Assembly: GCA_947494805.1 (NCBI GenBank)
Contig: CANLWK010000002.1
Location: forward strand, 868,001-932,000
DNA: 64,000 bases
Direction of reading: 5' to 3'
Source: an uncultured Croceitalea sp.
Lineage (GTDB): Bacteria > Bacteroidota > Bacteroidia > Flavobacteriales > Flavobacteriaceae
The position numbers were made by a program, and so were the translations under genes. Position 1 is the first letter of the stretch. Each line of letters opens with the position of its first letter. Positions 18,093-27,025 of this stretch are shown here, piece by piece. The notes under the pieces were generated by a model. That model worked only from the letters and a program-made list of their open reading frames with translations, ran no database searches and was not told the origin of the DNA.

Positions 18093-18869
18093 CTAAATGG
18101 TAATTTGTAAGTTATCATAGGCCAGAAAGACATTCTTTGGTAATGCCTTCTGTACTTCATCGTGAAAGCCGAGCAAGTGGCTGATATGCGTAAAATAGGT
18201 GCGTTCGGCCCCAACTCTTTTGGCAAACTGCAGTGCTTCTTCCAAGTTGAAATGAGAATGGTGCGATTCAATGCGCAACGCATTGACCACAAGAACCTTA
18301 CAGCCTTCAAGTTTATTAATCTCTTTGGGCTCAACTCGCTTTACATCGGTTAGGTAAACAAAATCTTCTATTCTAAATCCCAATACAGGTAACCGATTAT
18401 GAAACACTTCGATAGGTGTAATTTGTAGTCCCGATAAGTTAAATGCGGTATCCTTGTCTATCAAATTTATGGCTACCGCCGGCGCACCCGGATATCTGTC
18501 CTCATCCGCAAAAATGTAGTCAAAACGTCGTTTTAAGGCCTTGACCACACGCTCATGGGCAAAAATAGGAATATCACCCTGACGAAAAAAAAAGGGCCGA
18601 ATATCATCAATGCCGGCCGTATGGTCAGAATGCTCATGGGTAAAAAGAATACCATCCAATTTTTCAATTGGGTTGGTCAACAACTGTTGCCTAAAGTCAG
18701 GACCACAATCGATGACATAATTATAATCTTTCCACTGTACCAATACAGAAACCCTAAGGCGTTTGTCTTTTTGGTCGCTGCTTAAACATACGGGATGTTT
18801 GCTGCCTAGTATCGGTATACCTTGGGAAGTACCCGTGCCTAAAAAAGTTACTCTCAACGCCTGATCCAT
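18093..18869 (-). CDS. MBL-fold metallo-hydrolase, PhnP/RNase Z-like
   Basis: The ATG at 18869 is preferred over an upstream TTG at 18878; 258 residues. The family N-terminus RVTFLGTGTSQGIP is present, followed by the zinc-binding HEHSDH motif (T-H-E-H-S-D-H near 73-79), DCGPD before it, and later conserved His residues (HNRLPVLGF, HSHFNLE, FTHISH). This is the small MBL group that contains PhnP phosphodiesterase and lipoate-like proteins; it cleaves small phosphodiesters. A possible -7 element (TAATTTTG, minus strand, 18876-18883) overlaps the start region, so the mRNA may be nearly leaderless. Confidence 0.85.
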   Translation of the reverse strand: MDQALRVTFLGTGTSQGIPILGSKHPVCLSSDQKDKRLRVSVLVQWKDYNYVIDCGPDFRQQLLTNPIEKLDGILFTHEHSDHTAGIDDIRPFFFRQGDIPIFAHERVVKALKRRFDYIFADEDRYPGAPAVAINLIDKDTAFNLSGLQITPIEVFHNRLPVLGFRIEDFVYLTDVKRVEPKEINKLEGCKVLVVNALRIESHHSHFNLEEALQFAKRVGAERTYFTHISHLLGFHDEVQKALPKNVFLAYDNLQITI

Positions 18870-18917
18870 TTGCTTCAAAATTATAACATATTTATGTAAA
18901 AGATTTTCTTAACTTCT

Positions 18918-18925
18918 TAACTTTG
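18918..18925 (+). promoter_or_regulatory. -7 element (TAACTTTG)
   Basis: An exact TAnnTTTG match lies 21 nt before the ATG at 18947, which fits that ATG over the TTG at 18923, since the TTG lies inside the element. No TTG is found at the expected -33 position. Confidence 0.45.
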
Positions 18926-18946
18926 TTAACATCAAAAGACAAACAC

Positions 18947-20410
18947 ATGACTGCCTTTCGGAATAAAGCCAACCCGTTTGAAAACATTCCATCAATTAAA
19001 GCCAAAACCCTTCGCATCAATTTGAATCCTGATATTTACGGTACTTTCGCCGAAATTGGTGCAGGCCAAGAGACCGCAAGGCATTTTTTTAGGTCTGGTG
19101 GAGCATCAGGTACCATAGCAAAGGCCATGAGCGCCTATGACAAATCGTTCAGTGATGCAATCTATGGCGTTGAAGAAGATGGGCGTTACGTAACACAGGC
19201 GCGCTTGAAAACCATGTTGCAGCATGAAATGAGATTGGTGGAAGAACGTATCAGCCGTGAGAACAGACCTGATATGTTGTTTTTTTCATATGCCAATACC
19301 GTCGCTACCATAGATTTTTCAAAACGTTATAAGGGACATGGTTGGATTGGACTTCGTTTTCAATTGGATCCTAAGCAGAAGGAATATGACGAAATCATTC
19401 TTCATGTGCGTTTTAAACAAAATGAGGCGCGTTTACAACAAGAAACCTTAGGTATTCTAGGTGTAAACTTGATTTATGGCGCTTTTTTCAAATATCACAA
19501 GCCAAAGAAACTATTAAAGTACCTATACGACCATATTGATAAGGATACTTTGGAGATTGATATGATCAATTTCACTGGACCAAACTTTAGGGAAGTTGAC
19601 AACCGCCTAATGAGCCTGCAATTGATCAAGAACGATATGACCGACGCGGTCATGTTTGGGCCTGACGGCAATAACTTATTACCAGCTGCTATTCTGTACA
19701 AGAAAAATATTTTGGCGCTTCGTGGTAGTTTTAGGCCCGTGACCAAGGTCAACATGGATATGTTCCAGAAATCGTACGATATATTTATTCGAGAACAGAC
19801 CGTAGATCTTGACAATACTATCGTCATTTTTGAAATCACCTTATCAAACCTGAAGGCCTCAGGTGAGATAGATGAAAGGGATTTTATGGACAGGGCTGAA
19901 CTATTATGTTCTTTGGGCCATACCGTAATGATTTCGAAATTTCAAGAGTATTTTAAATTGGTAGAATACCTGAACAATTATACCAAGGCCAGAATCGGCT
20001 TGACCATGGGCATCAACAACCTTATTGATGTATTTGATGAGAAGTACTATCGTCATTTGAGTGGCGGTATACTTGAGGCTTTTGGCAAACTATTCTTCAA
20101 AGATTTGAAAGTATACCTCTACCCCATGAAAGATAGTGAAACGGGGCAAATCATGACCAGTAACAACGTGAAGGTACACCCTAGAATGAAAGAATTGTAC
20201 AAGTTCTTTAAGTACAATGGCAAGGTGATGGACATTATCGACTATGACCCTGACATCATGCATATCTTCTCAAGAGATGTACTAAGAAGAATCACCAATG
20301 GTGAAGAGGGTTGGGAAGAAATGCTGCCAGAAGGTATCTCAGAAATGATCAAGGAGAAAAAACTATTTCTTCGCAAGCAAGAAGTCACCGAAGAGGTAGA
20401 AGAAGAATGA
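18947..20410 (+). CDS. Large conserved protein of unknown function
   Basis: A 487-residue soluble protein starting MTAFRNKANPFENIP. It is well conserved, to my knowledge, in Flavobacteriaceae. I recall automatic names such as nicotinate-nucleotide adenylyltransferase for homologues, but no HxGH nucleotidyltransferase motif is visible, so I do not adopt that name. Notable segments are YGTFAEIGAGQETARHFF (about 30-47), with a G-x-G-x-E turn that could bind a nucleotide, FFSYANTVATIDF, and GTIAKAMSAYDK. The C-terminus is acidic (EVTEEVEEE). It is monocistronic, between a divergent MBL gene and a shared terminator. Function is open. Confidence 0.8.
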   Translation: MTAFRNKANPFENIPSIKAKTLRINLNPDIYGTFAEIGAGQETARHFFRSGGASGTIAKAMSAYDKSFSDAIYGVEEDGRYVTQARLKTMLQHEMRLVEERISRENRPDMLFFSYANTVATIDFSKRYKGHGWIGLRFQLDPKQKEYDEIILHVRFKQNEARLQQETLGILGVNLIYGAFFKYHKPKKLLKYLYDHIDKDTLEIDMINFTGPNFREVDNRLMSLQLIKNDMTDAVMFGPDGNNLLPAAILYKKNILALRGSFRPVTKVNMDMFQKSYDIFIREQTVDLDNTIVIFEITLSNLKASGEIDERDFMDRAELLCSLGHTVMISKFQEYFKLVEYLNNYTKARIGLTMGINNLIDVFDEKYYRHLSGGILEAFGKLFFKDLKVYLYPMKDSETGQIMTSNNVKVHPRMKELYKFFKYNGKVMDIIDYDPDIMHIFSRDVLRRITNGEEGWEEMLPEGISEMIKEKKLFLRKQEVTEEVEEE

Positions 20411-20420
20411 GAACAAACAA

Positions 20421-20460
20421 AAAAGCCTAAAACGTTGAAAATAAACGATTAGGCTTTCCT
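20421..20460. terminator. Bidirectional terminator between convergent genes
   Basis: A 9-bp inverted repeat, aaagcctaa at 20422-20430 with ttaggcttt at 20449-20457, has an A-rich 5' flank and a T-rich 3' arm. It sits between the stops of the 487-residue protein gene and the convergent bcp gene and can serve both. Confidence 0.65.
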
Positions 20461-20478
20461 TATGCATAACAGCTGATT

Positions 20479-20934
20479 TTAAGCTTCTAATATTTGTGCG
20501 GCATGATCTTTGGTTTTGACCTTGGCAATGACCCGTTCTACGACGCCGTTACCGTCAATGATAAAAGTAGTTCTGTGCAATCCATCGTATTCTTTGCCCA
20601 TGAATTTTTTTGGACCCCAAACACCAAAAGCATTGATAACGGTATGGTCCTCATCGGCCAATAATGGAAACTGAAATTCATATTTATTTCTAAAATTGGT
20701 CTGTTTCTTTTCAGTGTCTTCGCTTACGCCCAATATATGATATCCTTGTAATTGCAATTCGGCATAATTATCTCGCAAATTACAAGCTTCTGCAGTACAA
20801 CCAGGGGTGCTGGCACGCGGATAGAAAAAAACCACTAATTTTTTTCCACTGAAATCAGACAGATTTACCACGTTACCGTCTTGGTCTTTTGATGAAAATT
20901 CAGGTACTTTATCACCTTCTTTAAGCATATTCAT
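20479..20934 (-). CDS. bcp: Thioredoxin-dependent thiol peroxidase (BCP)
   Basis: A 151-residue peroxiredoxin of the BCP/PrxQ type. The peroxidatic motif is ASTPGCTAEAC with Cys46, and the resolving Cys51 is five residues on, as in the atypical 2-Cys BCP form. It reduces peroxides in the cytoplasm with electrons from thioredoxin. The start could also be the ATG two codons later. It is divergent from the endonuclease III gene with a 48-nt AT-rich gap, and the neighbourhood (bcp, nth, small protein, ECF sigma, uvrA) suggests oxidative and DNA damage defence. Confidence 0.93.
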   Translation of the reverse strand: MNMLKEGDKVPEFSSKDQDGNVVNLSDFSGKKLVVFFYPRASTPGCTAEACNLRDNYAELQLQGYHILGVSEDTEKKQTNFRNKYEFQFPLLADEDHTVINAFGVWGPKKFMGKEYDGLHRTTFIIDGNGVVERVIAKVKTKDHAAQILEA

Positions 20935-20982
20935 ATTAAAATAATTTTTTGTTTAAAGTATTTTTTATAAAATTAAACAAAA

Positions 20983-21645
20983 ATGACTAAAAAAGAGAAA
21001 GTAGCCTTCACAATTCGAACATTACAAGAGCTGTACCCTACCATTCCCATCCCCTTAGAACATAAAGATCCCTACACATTGCTTATTGCCGTATTGATGT
21101 CTGCTCAAAGTACCGATGTGCGCGTAAATCAAATTACGCCCCTACTTTTTAAAAATGCTGACAATCCGTATGATATGGTCAAAATGTCCGTCGAGGAAAT
21201 TCGTGATATTATTCGCCCTGTTGGTCTATCGCCCATGAAATCCAAAGGTATTCATGGGCTATCACAAATATTGATTGAAAAATATGAAGGTAAAGTGCCA
21301 AAAGATATTGCACTATTGGAAGAATTACCGGCCGTCGGTCATAAAACGGCCAGTGTTGTGGTCTCGCAAGCCTTTGGTATACCCGCATTTCCGGTAGATA
21401 CACATATTCATAGATTGATGTACCGATGGGGGTTCACCAATGGTAAGAACGTTGTTCAAACCGAAAAAGACGCGAAAAGATTGTTTCCGAAAGCGCTCTG
21501 GAACGATTTGCATTTACAAATTATTTGGTATGGTCGTGAATACTCACCTGCGCGAGGTTGGAATTTGGACAAAGACATCATTACCAAAACTATTGGAAGA
21601 AAAGCGGTGCTTACCGAGTATTATAAAACTAAAAAAACCGCTTAA
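20983..21645 (+). CDS. nth: Endonuclease III without the C-terminal FeS-cluster motif
   Basis: A 220-residue DNA glycosylase/AP lyase. The helix-hairpin-helix reads LEELPAVGHKTASVVV with the catalytic Lys121, and the catalytic Asp139 lies in FPVDTHIHR; both match E. coli spacing. It removes oxidised pyrimidines in base excision repair. The C-terminal C-x6-C-x2-C-x5-C motif that holds the [4Fe-4S] cluster in classical Nth is absent: the region reads WYGREYSPARGWNLDKDI, with no Cys. The stop codon lies inside the following terminator hairpin. Confidence 0.9.
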   Translation: MTKKEKVAFTIRTLQELYPTIPIPLEHKDPYTLLIAVLMSAQSTDVRVNQITPLLFKNADNPYDMVKMSVEEIRDIIRPVGLSPMKSKGIHGLSQILIEKYEGKVPKDIALLEELPAVGHKTASVVVSQAFGIPAFPVDTHIHRLMYRWGFTNGKNVVQTEKDAKRLFPKALWNDLHLQIIWYGREYSPARGWNLDKDIITKTIGRKAVLTEYYKTKKTA

Positions 21646-21656
21646 AGCGGTTTTTT
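21632..21656 (+). terminator. Intrinsic terminator of nth
   Basis: A 6-bp GC-rich stem (ccgctt/aagcgg) is extended by A-T pairs and followed by TTTTTT. The nth TAA (21643-21645) forms its tip. The 3' T-run and 5' A-run also let it work from the minus strand. Confidence 0.75.
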
Positions 21657-21682
21657 AATCTTTTAAAAGTCAAGTCTAAATA

Positions 21683-21826
21683 CTAATTCAAATAGGTTTC
21701 AAACTTGTTGTTCTTGTAATCAACGATGGTCATTGATTTTGAAAATCCTAACAAAAACTGGATTGTCTCAGGTCTAGCTTTTGCGATTTTGCAAATCTTT
21801 TGTTCTTCAGAGTAAATTTCTTCCAT
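21683..21826 (-). CDS. 47-residue conserved small protein
   Basis: A complete short frame reads MEEIYSEEQKICKIAKARP and ends KNNKFETYLN. It is acidic at the start, has a helical middle (RPETIQFLLGFSKS) and no membrane helix. It lies downstream of the ECF sigma gene on the same strand, about 70 nt past that gene's stop, and may be on the same transcript. I believe similar small frames occur at this place in other Flavobacteriaceae, which would support it being real, but I could not check. Function unknown. Confidence 0.6.
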   Translation of the reverse strand: MEEIYSEEQKICKIAKARPETIQFLLGFSKSMTIVDYKNNKFETYLN

Positions 21827-21898
21827 ATTCTAGCATTAATGTTATGATAGGATAACGCCAGTAAAATGGAAATATTGCTCCGTTCGCTGTAATGCAGA

Positions 21899-22480
21899 TT
21901 AATTCGTTAAAACGATATTGTGTCTATCAACAATCTTTCTAAGGTTAATTAAGGCATACCGCATGCGTCCTAGGGCAGTGTTGATACTTACACCAGTATT
22001 TTCAGAGATTTCTTTGAAACTCATGTCCTTATAGATACGCATCATCAGTACCTCACGTTGGTCATCTGGCAACTCTTCAATCAACAAAGACAAATCGCTG
22101 TCAATTTGGTTCTTAATCAACTGTTTTTCAGCGTTTAACTTATCATCTTTGATAACAGAAAAGATATTGAAATCATCGCTTCCCTCAAACTTTGGCATTC
22201 TTTTATTCTTGCGAAAGTGGTCAATGATAAGGTTGTGTGCAATACGCATCACCCAAGGCAAAAACTTACCTTCTTCGCTGTAAGACCCTCTTTTTAAGGT
22301 CTTTATAACTTTTATGAACGTATCTTGAAAAATATCTTCAGTAATGTCTCTATCCATAACTTTTGAATAGATAAAACTGGTAATTCTTTGATTGTGGCGG
22401 TTGATTAAGACTTCAAGGGCTTTTTCGTCTCCAGAAATATAATTCTTGACCAATATCGAGTCGTCGATTTGCAGTTCCAT
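21899..22480 (-). CDS. ECF-type RNA polymerase sigma factor
   Basis: The frame extends to 22513, but the ATG at 22480 starts the conserved MELQIDDSILVKNYISGDE N-terminus; 193 residues. Region 2 (about 25-95) includes DITEDIFQDTFIKVI and the helix LPWVMRIAHNLIIDHFRK. Region 4 (about 130-180) contains an HTH with MSFKEISENTGVSINTALGRM. No anti-sigma gene is adjacent, so it is not the usual FecI/FecR pair and control is unclear. It is divergent from uvrA with about 250 nt between. Confidence 0.88.
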   Translation of the reverse strand: MELQIDDSILVKNYISGDEKALEVLINRHNQRITSFIYSKVMDRDITEDIFQDTFIKVIKTLKRGSYSEEGKFLPWVMRIAHNLIIDHFRKNKRMPKFEGSDDFNIFSVIKDDKLNAEKQLIKNQIDSDLSLLIEELPDDQREVLMMRIYKDMSFKEISENTGVSINTALGRMRYALINLRKIVDRHNIVLTN

Positions 22481-22703
22481 ACAAATTACTTTTTTGGTTA
22501 AAATTAGAGCCATGACCCCTGTAAGGGTTTGACTTTGAGTTATTAGTATAATTTTAAAAAAGTAATTATTGCTGTATAGGCCTATCAGATTTTAATTACA
22601 CACCAAATATAGATAAATCACGTTCTGGTGTGAAAAGTATGTTGTGATATGACGTTTTTTCGATGTCAAGTGCTGCAATTTATACATTTAGGGTCTTGAA
22701 TCG

Positions 22704-22711
22704 TATCTTTG
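22704..22711 (+). promoter_or_regulatory. -7 element (TATCTTTG) of uvrA
   Basis: An exact TAnnTTTG match ends 18 nt before the uvrA ATG at 22730. No TTG is seen 17-23 nt upstream. It excludes the upstream TTG (22709) as a start because that codon overlaps the element. Confidence 0.5.
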
Positions 22712-22729
22712 CGCAAATTTTTTCGACGA

Positions 22730-25507
22730 ATGACACTATTACAAGATATAGATCCTAAGAAGAATATTATCATAAAAGGTGCCAAACTCCATAATCTTAA
22801 AAACATTGATGTTGTTATTCCGAGAAACAAGCTGGTGGTCATCACTGGTTTGTCAGGATCGGGCAAGTCTAGCCTTGCATTTGACACCTTATACGCTGAA
22901 GGTCAAAGACGCTACGTAGAGAGTCTTTCTTCTTACGCACGTCAGTTTCTGGGCAAACTGGACAAACCCAAGGTAGATTATATTAAAGGTATCGCCCCGG
23001 CAATTGCCATTGAGCAAAAGGTGAATTCTACAAATCCGCGTTCAACCGTGGGCACTACTACCGAAGTATATGATTATTTAAAGTTGCTGTTTGCACGTAT
23101 TGGAAAGACCATCTCCCCTGTTTCTGGTCAAGAGGTCAAAAAAAATACGGTCACTGATGTTGTCCGTTACGTAAAGACTTTTGAAGAAGGAGCCAAACTA
23201 TTATTACTTGCACCCATTACCATTAAAGAAGATAGGGATACACTTAAATCTCTAGAACTGTTTTCAAAACAGGGGTATGCACGGATCAAATACGGAGGTC
23301 AAATATTACGTATTGATCAAGCTCCCCAAGATATTGGAAAGCAATTTGACCTGGTAGTTGATAGAATTGTGGTCAAGAACGATGAAGATTTCTATAATCG
23401 TCTGGGCAATGCCATAGACAATGCCTTCTTTGAGGGAAAAGGCCGATGTGCAATTGAAAGCTTGGAAACTGGCAAACAAAAGGAGTTTAGCAATCAGTTT
23501 GAGTTGGATGGTATGAAGTTTTTAGAACCAAATGTACATCTGTTCAGTTTTAACAACCCTTACGGTGCCTGTCCCAAGTGTGAGGGCTATGGTGATGTTA
23601 TTGGTATTGACCCCGATTTGGTCGTACCCAATACGGCACTCTCGGTTTATGAAGAAGCCGTGTTCCCATGGCGCGGTGAAAGCATGGGTTGGTACAGAGA
23701 ACAGTTGGTCAACTCAGCCTATAAATTCGATTTTCCTATCCATAAACCTTGGTTTGAGCTCTCAGAAGTACAGAAACAATTGGTGTGGGACGGAAACGAA
23801 CACTTTATAGGTATCCATAAGTTTTTTGAACAGCTTGAAGAGAAAAGTTATAAAATTCAAAACCGTGTAATGCTTTCTCGTTACCGCGGAAAGACTAAAT
23901 GTACGGTCTGTAATGGCAAGCGTCTTCGTAAAGAAGCTGATTATGTAAAAATCAATGGTAGGTCCATATTCGATATCATTGAACTTCCCATAAATGAACT
24001 GATCGTATTCTTTAGTGAACTACAATTATCGGAACATGATACGACCATCGCAAAACGTCTATTGAAAGAAATCAATACCCGCCTCGACTTTTTGAGCAAG
24101 GTCGGATTAAACTATTTGACCCTGAACCGAAAATCAAACACCCTCTCTGGGGGCGAAAGCCAACGTATCAATCTGGCCACTTCGTTGGGAAGTAGTTTGG
24201 TGGGATCGATGTACATCTTAGATGAACCCAGTATTGGATTACACCCTAAAGACACTGAGAACTTAATTGATGTTTTAAAGTCTTTGCGTGATTTAGGAAA
24301 TACCGTGATTGTGGTTGAACACGATGAGGATATCATGAAAGCGGCAGATGAAGTTATTGATATTGGTCCCGAAGCCGGAACTCTTGGAGGAAAAGTGGTT
24401 GCCACCGGACCGATGGATGCGATATTGAAATCAGATTCGTTGACCGCCTCTTATCTTAATGGCACTATGGAAATTGAAGTGCCATCAGAAAGACGCAACT
24501 CAAAAAACTATATCCAGGTGGTTGGTGCCCGCGAAAACAACTTGAAGAACATCAATGTCACCTTTCCTTTAAACATGCTGACCGTAGTTACTGGGGTATC
24601 CGGAAGTGGAAAAAGTACTTTGGTCAAAAAGCTATTGTACCCCGCCATATTAAAAGAAGTAGGAGGCTATGGTGAAAAAGCGGGACAGTTCACTAAAATT
24701 GAAGGTAAATACAGCCAGGTCAAGCATGTTGAATTTGTAGACCAAAATCCGATTGGGCGATCGTCACGCTCCAATCCGGTGACCTATATCAAAGCATATG
24801 ATGATATTCGTGCATTGTTCGCCGCACAAAAACTGAGCAAGCTGCGCGGGTATCAAGCCAAACACTTTTCATTCAATGTAGACGGCGGTCGCTGCGAAAA
24901 ATGTAAAGGTGAGGGTGAGATTACCGTAGAAATGCAGTTCATGGCCGACGTGCATTTAGAATGCGATGTCTGCGAGGGCAAACGCTTTAAAAAAGAAGTA
25001 TTAGAAGTTCGTTTTGAGGGCAAAAGTATCAATGACATCTTGAACTTGACAATTGACGAGGCCATAGACCACTTTAAAACCCACAAACAAGATAAAATTG
25101 TAAACAAACTACAACCGTTACAAGATGTCGGCTTGGGCTACGTAACCCTTGGGCAAAGTTCTTCTACCCTATCTGGCGGTGAAGCACAGCGTATTAAACT
25201 TGCCTCATTCTTGGTCAAGGGAAATACCAAAGAAAAGGCCTTATTTATTTTTGATGAGCCCACAACAGGATTGCACTTTCACGATATCAAAAAACTTTTG
25301 AAGTCTTTTGATGAACTAATTGCCAAGGGACACTCCATAGTGGTTATTGAACATAACATAGAACTCATTAAATGTGCCGATTACATTATTGATTTAGGCC
25401 CTGAAGGCGGTGCTAACGGAGGGCACTTGTTGGCCGAGGGCACGCCTGAAGAAATCATTAGGAGCAAGGAATCGTTTACCGCTAAGTATTTAGAAGAGAA
25501 AGTCTGA
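22730..25507 (+). CDS. uvrA: Excinuclease ABC subunit A (UvrA)
   Basis: A 925-residue protein of normal UvrA length. Both ATPase heads are complete: Walker [10 protein letters not shown] and GVSGSGKST, signature motifs LSGGESQR and LSGGEAQR, and Walker B segments [13 protein letters not shown] and [12 protein letters not shown]. Zinc-binding C-x-x-C pairs are visible (CPKCEG, CTVCNG, CEKCKG, CDVCEG). UvrA dimers scan DNA for bulky lesions and load UvrB in nucleotide excision repair. Start at 22730 ([12 protein letters not shown]) rather than the TTG at 22709. Confidence 0.97.
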   Translation: MTLLQDIDPKKNIIIKGAKLHNLKNIDVVIPRNKLVVITGLSGSGKSSLAFDTLYAEGQRRYVESLSSYARQFLGKLDKPKVDYIKGIAPAIAIEQKVNSTNPRSTVGTTTEVYDYLKLLFARIGKTISPVSGQEVKKNTVTDVVRYVKTFEEGAKLLLLAPITIKEDRDTLKSLELFSKQGYARIKYGGQILRIDQAPQDIGKQFDLVVDRIVVKNDEDFYNRLGNAIDNAFFEGKGRCAIESLETGKQKEFSNQFELDGMKFLEPNVHLFSFNNPYGACPKCEGYGDVIGIDPDLVVPNTALSVYEEAVFPWRGESMGWYREQLVNSAYKFDFPIHKPWFELSEVQKQLVWDGNEHFIGIHKFFEQLEEKSYKIQNRVMLSRYRGKTKCTVCNGKRLRKEADYVKINGRSIFDIIELPINELIVFFSELQLSEHDTTIAKRLLKEINTRLDFLSKVGLNYLTLNRKSNTLSGGESQRINLATSLGSSLVGSMYILDEPSIGLHPKDTENLIDVLKSLRDLGNTVIVVEHDEDIMKAADEVIDIGPEAGTLGGKVVATGPMDAILKSDSLTASYLNGTMEIEVPSERRNSKNYIQVVGARENNLKNINVTFPLNMLTVVTGVSGSGKSTLVKKLLYPAILKEVGGYGEKAGQFTKIEGKYSQVKHVEFVDQNPIGRSSRSNPVTYIKAYDDIRALFAAQKLSKLRGYQAKHFSFNVDGGRCEKCKGEGEITVEMQFMADVHLECDVCEGKRFKKEVLEVRFEGKSINDILNLTIDEAIDHFKTHKQDKIVNKLQPLQDVGLGYVTLGQSSSTLSGGEAQRIKLASFLVKGNTKEKALFIFDEPTTGLHFHDIKKLLKSFDELIAKGHSIVVIEHNIELIKCADYIIDLGPEGGANGGHLLAEGTPEEIIRSKESFTAKYLEEKV

Positions 25508-25664
25508 TTTCTAGTTCTCTTAGAAACCCTAATAGTAGTTTTCTAGTTTTTAGGCCTTTAGTTGCTCTTACGCCATGAAGTAAAAGCAAGATACTGGGTA
25601 ATAAAATCATCGCACAACTGTCCATATATTTTCGTAGCTTGTTTGATAGAAAATAACCTTTTCC

Positions 25665-26720
25665 ATGTACACCAAAAAAACCTATTCCACCATTGAAATG
25701 GCATGGTGGACCCGCTTTGAATCCTTTTTATTTCTCTTTATCATTCTTATCTGGGTCGGGGCCTATTACTTCTTTGACCTGGCTTGGCTAAAAATACCTT
25801 GGACGCCATTAGCGCTTATAGGTACTGCCGTAGCTTTTGTTATTGGTTTTCAGAACAACTCGGCCTACGGGCGCATATGGGAGGCCCGTAAGATTTGGGG
25901 TGGTGTGGTCAATACGTCTCGTACCTTTGGTATGTTCGTGCAAGACATGGTCACCAATGAATATTGTGATGATGAAGTAACCGATGTGATGCTACGGAAA
26001 GAGGTGCAAGTGTTGACCTATCGCCATATTGCTTGGATGACAGCCCTACGGCATGCCATGCGTGCACCACGTTCTTGGGAAACAACGGTGCGCCATAGAA
26101 CCAATCAAGAATGGGAAGGCAAACCACCAGAACGTGGGGCTGAACTTTCGAAAGATTTGGAACCTTATTTATCAAATGATGACCTTAAAGATGTATTGGT
26201 AAAAGATAACAAGCAGACCGCCGTGCTATACCAACAATCGCATCACCTTAGGGCTTTAAAAGAAAAAGGACTTATCTGGGAGTTTTCGTTTTTGCAGTTA
26301 GAAGGGGTATTGGAAGAGTTGTTTACGTTACAAGGGAAAAGTGAACGCATCAAGAATTTTCCCTACCCCAGGCACTTTGCCACCTTGAACCACTTTTTTA
26401 TGTGGATTTTTGTGCTTTTGCTTCCCTTCGCTTTGGTGCCACAATTTGGAGAAATAGGTGCACAGATTGCGGAAGAACATCCAATTATGGGGGACCTTTT
26501 TATTTGGCTTTGTGTTCCATTCTATGTTATAGTTGCTTGGATTTTTCATACCATGGAACGTATCGGAAGAACAGGTGAAAACCCCTTTGAAGGTACTGCC
26601 AATGATGTTCCTATTTCAACCATTGCCCGAGGTATTGAAATTGATCTGCGCCAAAATTTGGGAGAAAATAAAGATGCTATTCCTCAACAGTTTCCTATGA
26701 AGCGCAATGTGCAGTTTTAG
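25665..26720 (+). CDS. Bestrophin-family membrane channel protein
   Basis: A 351-residue protein of the bestrophin/UPF0187 family. The N-terminal half has the conserved segments WWTRFESFLFLF and FQNNSAYGRIWEARKIWGG, which in homologues line the ion path. Helices fall at about 18-38, 42-60, 229-251 and 266-290. A C-terminal NPFEGTANDVP segment is also family-typical. Bacterial members conduct ions across the inner membrane; selectivity cannot be read here. It is monocistronic and sits between uvrA and a 305-nt gap (26721-27025) in which I see no convincing gene, repeat or terminator. Confidence 0.87.
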   Translation: MYTKKTYSTIEMAWWTRFESFLFLFIILIWVGAYYFFDLAWLKIPWTPLALIGTAVAFVIGFQNNSAYGRIWEARKIWGGVVNTSRTFGMFVQDMVTNEYCDDEVTDVMLRKEVQVLTYRHIAWMTALRHAMRAPRSWETTVRHRTNQEWEGKPPERGAELSKDLEPYLSNDDLKDVLVKDNKQTAVLYQQSHHLRALKEKGLIWEFSFLQLEGVLEELFTLQGKSERIKNFPYPRHFATLNHFFMWIFVLLLPFALVPQFGEIGAQIAEEHPIMGDLFIWLCVPFYVIVAWIFHTMERIGRTGENPFEGTANDVPISTIARGIEIDLRQNLGENKDAIPQQFPMKRNVQF

Positions 26721-27025
26721 GTAAAGGTCTGGGTATTTGTCTCAACTGTCCATAAACACTTCTGCGCTTCTTAAATGTCTTGGTTAAGGAGGGAAACAAC
26801 AGTTGGGTCCTGTCCATTGACAAATACCGGAATTTTGCAAAAAAAATAGTCTTGCCACCTGATCAAAATTCACTTTAATAGAATTTTAAAATCCATATGG
26901 ATCGGAGTTTTATTTTAAGGAGCTGTAATACAGGTATTTACTTGTTAAATTATTTTTTGGCATGCTGTTTGGTATATACTAATCGGAAAGTAAATAGTTA
27001 CTTCCAGAATTTAAAACCTTATACT

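Noticed and set aside
26721-27025. 305-nt gap as a possible non-coding RNA or small gene
   Set aside because: No strong hairpin, terminator, good promoter or protein-like short frame was found.
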